Shown: positions 62,696-64,000 of the stretch, in pieces
Position numbering within the stretch: position 1 is the stretch's first letter
How the letters are laid out: each line of letters starts with the position of its first letter
Source of the DNA: Bacillota bacterium
Lineage (GTDB): Bacteria; Bacillota; Clostridia; Acetivibrionales; DSM-1351
Direction: 5' to 3'
Assembly: GCA_023443515.1 (NCBI GenBank)
Contig: JAEZUC010000011.1
Coordinates: forward strand, 1 to 64,000
Length of the DNA: 64,000 nt
Made by a program: the position numbers and the translations under genes
The notes under the pieces: model-generated
Databases searched by the model: none
The model's input: only the letters and a program-made list of their open reading frames with translations
Told to the model about the DNA's origin: nothing

Positions 62696-63133
62696 TTATT
62701 CAGAATCAATGTCACTTGTGGCCGTTTCCTTTGGCAGATCACTCTTTGAGACCTTTGCCAAAAGACCGTTTACAAACGCTCCGGCATCCTCATTGCTATA
62801 CTTTTTTGCTAATTCAACAGCCTCATTTACTGAAACACTAAATGGTATATCATCCCTGTACAAAATCTCGTAAATTCCTATTCTTAAAACTGATAAATCT
62901 ATTTTGGATAAGCGATTTATTTTCCATCCGGTAGCTTTCTTTTCTATTATACCGTCCAAAACCGGCGTTTTTTCGTATACCCCATCAACGATTCCTTTAA
63001 TATATTCCCTATCGTTTTCAGTTAAACTTTCGTCTTCCAGGGCCATGTTAATTTGTTCGTCTCTGTCAGTTTTCTGTATTTCCAATTGATACAACAGCTT
63101 CATCGCAGATTCCCTGGATGCACGGCGTCCCAT
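62696..63133 (-). CDS. nusB: Transcription antitermination factor NusB
   Basis: 145 residues, all-helical. RRASRESAMKLLYQLEI at the N-terminus and IGIYEILYRDDIPFSVSVNEAVELAKKYSNEDAGAFVNGLL at the C-terminus are diagnostic. It binds boxA RNA with NusE in rRNA antitermination. GGGAGG is 10 nt before the ATG. Follows the DUF2273 gene by about 35 nt. Confidence 0.96.
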   Translation of the reverse strand: MGRRASRESAMKLLYQLEIQKTDRDEQINMALEDESLTENDREYIKGIVDGVYEKTPVLDGIIEKKATGWKINRLSKIDLSVLRIGIYEILYRDDIPFSVSVNEAVELAKKYSNEDAGAFVNGLLAKVSKSDLPKETATSDIDSE

Positions 63134-63167
63134 TGAGAATTCCTCCCTTAAATTAAGTTATTTCTGT

Positions 63168-63398
63168 CTATCTGTATGTACCGGGTGGCAATATCCTATC
63201 CAGAAGATTTTTGATATAGTCTTTGTCCTGGTACAATTTTTTTCCAATATAAAACCCAAAAACAACACACAATACTATAAACAATGCCTTTAACAATCCA
63301 AGAATCAATACAATAACTGCAATTGCAAAACCAATTGCGGCTCCAAGTATTTCTCCCTTGTGCTGATTGTAAAATTCGGTTAATACCTGTTTATCCAT
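63168..63398 (-). CDS. DUF2273-family small membrane protein
   Basis: 76 residues, two membrane helices (about 16-36 and 36-56; GAAIGFAIAVIVLILGLLKALFIVLCVVFGFYIG). DUF2273 genes accompany Asp23/AmaP envelope-stress clusters. GGAGGTG precedes the ATG by 4 nt. Lies between amaP and nusB, same strand. Confidence 0.88.
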   Translation of the reverse strand: MDKQVLTEFYNQHKGEILGAAIGFAIAVIVLILGLLKALFIVLCVVFGFYIGKKLYQDKDYIKNLLDRILPPGTYR

Positions 63399-63415
63399 GG
63401 TAACACCTCCAATTG

Positions 63416-63967
63416 TTACTCAACTCTTGCTGATTTGTAACCAGTGAAAATGCTCTCCACTAAAACTCTGACACTATCGACCTGCACTCCAGTACAGTCT
63501 TCAACAGCAGATTTTATTTTGTGCTGCATATCTTCAGACAGGAGCGGAATATTTATGTCAGGAAGAACAATTGCTTTCACAGTGATGCTTACACTTTCGC
63601 CTACTTTTGTAACAAATGCCTTGGAATCACGAATTCCGTTAAGCTTTCTTGATGTGGCCAATGCAATGTTCTCAATTGAGTTTAAAGTAATCCTGATATC
63701 GCCGTTTTTATTGTATTTGATTATAGCTTTCTTATCTCCTTCAGGCTTAAAACCGGAAAGAAGGAATGTCAAACTCAAACAGAAAAATATTGAAGAAACA
63801 ATGAACATTATAATGGACGGATTTCGATATCCCAGCACATCGTTATATAAGTATGTATAAGCCTCCGACAATATGTCAGACTTGATTGTTACAAGCATAG
63901 CGAACAAAGAAGCGATTGTCAGGAAAAATGCATATACTGCTAATAGTACACGTAAAATTATGTTCAT
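63416..63967 (-). CDS. amaP: Alkaline-shock response membrane anchor protein AmaP
   Basis: 183 residues. Two membrane helices (about 4-28 and 52-72), then an Asp23-like cytoplasmic domain (SIENIALATSRKLNGIRDSKAFV and VKAIVLPDINIPLLSEDMQHKIKSAVEDCTGVQV). In other Firmicutes AmaP tethers Asp23 to the membrane. The asp23 gene would lie beyond the window's right edge if present. Head of the run that ends at recN. Confidence 0.88.
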   Translation of the reverse strand: MNIILRVLLAVYAFFLTIASLFAMLVTIKSDILSEAYTYLYNDVLGYRNPSIIMFIVSSIFFCLSLTFLLSGFKPEGDKKAIIKYNKNGDIRITLNSIENIALATSRKLNGIRDSKAFVTKVGESVSITVKAIVLPDINIPLLSEDMQHKIKSAVEDCTGVQVDSVRVLVESIFTGYKSARVE

Positions 63968-64000
63968 ATTAACTTCACCTCTATTCTTTTATTTTAAGCA

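Noticed and set aside
1..64000. CRISPR arrays, prophage or intact insertion sequences
   Set aside because: No regularly spaced repeats, cas, integrase or transposase genes were seen.

Overview
This is a low-GC chromosomal segment from an endospore-forming clostridium. Gene order and protein flavour best match the mesophilic cellulolytic group (Ruminiclostridium/Clostridium cellulolyticum-like); this is inference from memory, not a search. Sporulation genes spo0A, spoIVB, ylbJ, a tiny spoVM and a yteA-type DksA homologue are present. A rubrerythrin, a 2[4Fe-4S]-free anaerobe-style gene set, T-boxes and a glycine riboswitch fit the same picture. Most genes lie on the minus strand. No prophage, intact insertion sequence or CRISPR array is visible.

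Layout. 0-1.5 kb: a frameshifted DUF4157-type gene. 1.7-8.4 kb: tRNA-Thr, HAD phosphatase, yteA-like gene, DUF5665 membrane protein, aroB and ileS with an Ile T-box. 8.4-12.1 kb: a kinase-like mini-protein, then a MocR regulator divergent from pdxST with operator-like palindromes. 12.1-19 kb: rhomboid, homocysteine methyltransferase and an acyl-CoA ligase behind a second T-box (probable Leu specifier), then degU-degS. 19-21 kb: two near-identical tRNA-Lys units flanking a lipoprotein of the formylglycine-generating-enzyme fold. 21-31.7 kb: small metabolic and stress genes (cyclase, rubrerythrin, thioesterase, sirtuin, CrcB, glycine-riboswitch-controlled AgcS, tRNA-Pro, small ORFs, cysteine desulfurase-like, ECF S component, ilvE). 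31.7-37.3 kb: ylbJ, coaD, rsmD, recG, rpmB, spoVM. 37.4-49.6 kb: GGDEF and HD-GYP proteins, an enlarged FtsA-like protein, nth, glgA, HtrA and an OmpR-type two-component pair. 49.8-64 kb: spo0A, spoIVB, recN, argR, nadK, tlyA, dxs, oapA, OLE RNA, ispA, xseB, xseA, nusB, DUF2273 and amaP.

The most remarkable element is the roughly 615-nt gap between ispA and a four-helix membrane protein gene. Its position, length, closing terminal helix and neighbours match OLE (ornate, large, extremophilic) RNA and its membrane partner OapA, set here in the classical isoprenoid/DNA-repair/sporulation operon. Other points of interest are a Leu-type T-box in front of an acyl-CoA ligase, an FtsA paralogue with a long beta-rich tail, palindromes around pdxR (one overlapping its coding start), and several very small genes.

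How the genes work together. The spo0A-spoIVB-recN-argR-nadK-tlyA-dxs-oapA-OLE-ispA-xse-nusB block couples isoprenoid precursor supply (dxs, ispA), nucleotide and RNA maintenance, and sporulation entry and the sigma-K checkpoint. The pdx locus is a self-contained vitamin B6 synthesis and sensing unit. Amino-acid availability is sensed by RNA (two T-boxes and the glycine riboswitch). Many start codons here are TTG or GTG; I chose starts from Shine-Dalgarno spacing, so several CDS are shorter than the longest open frame.
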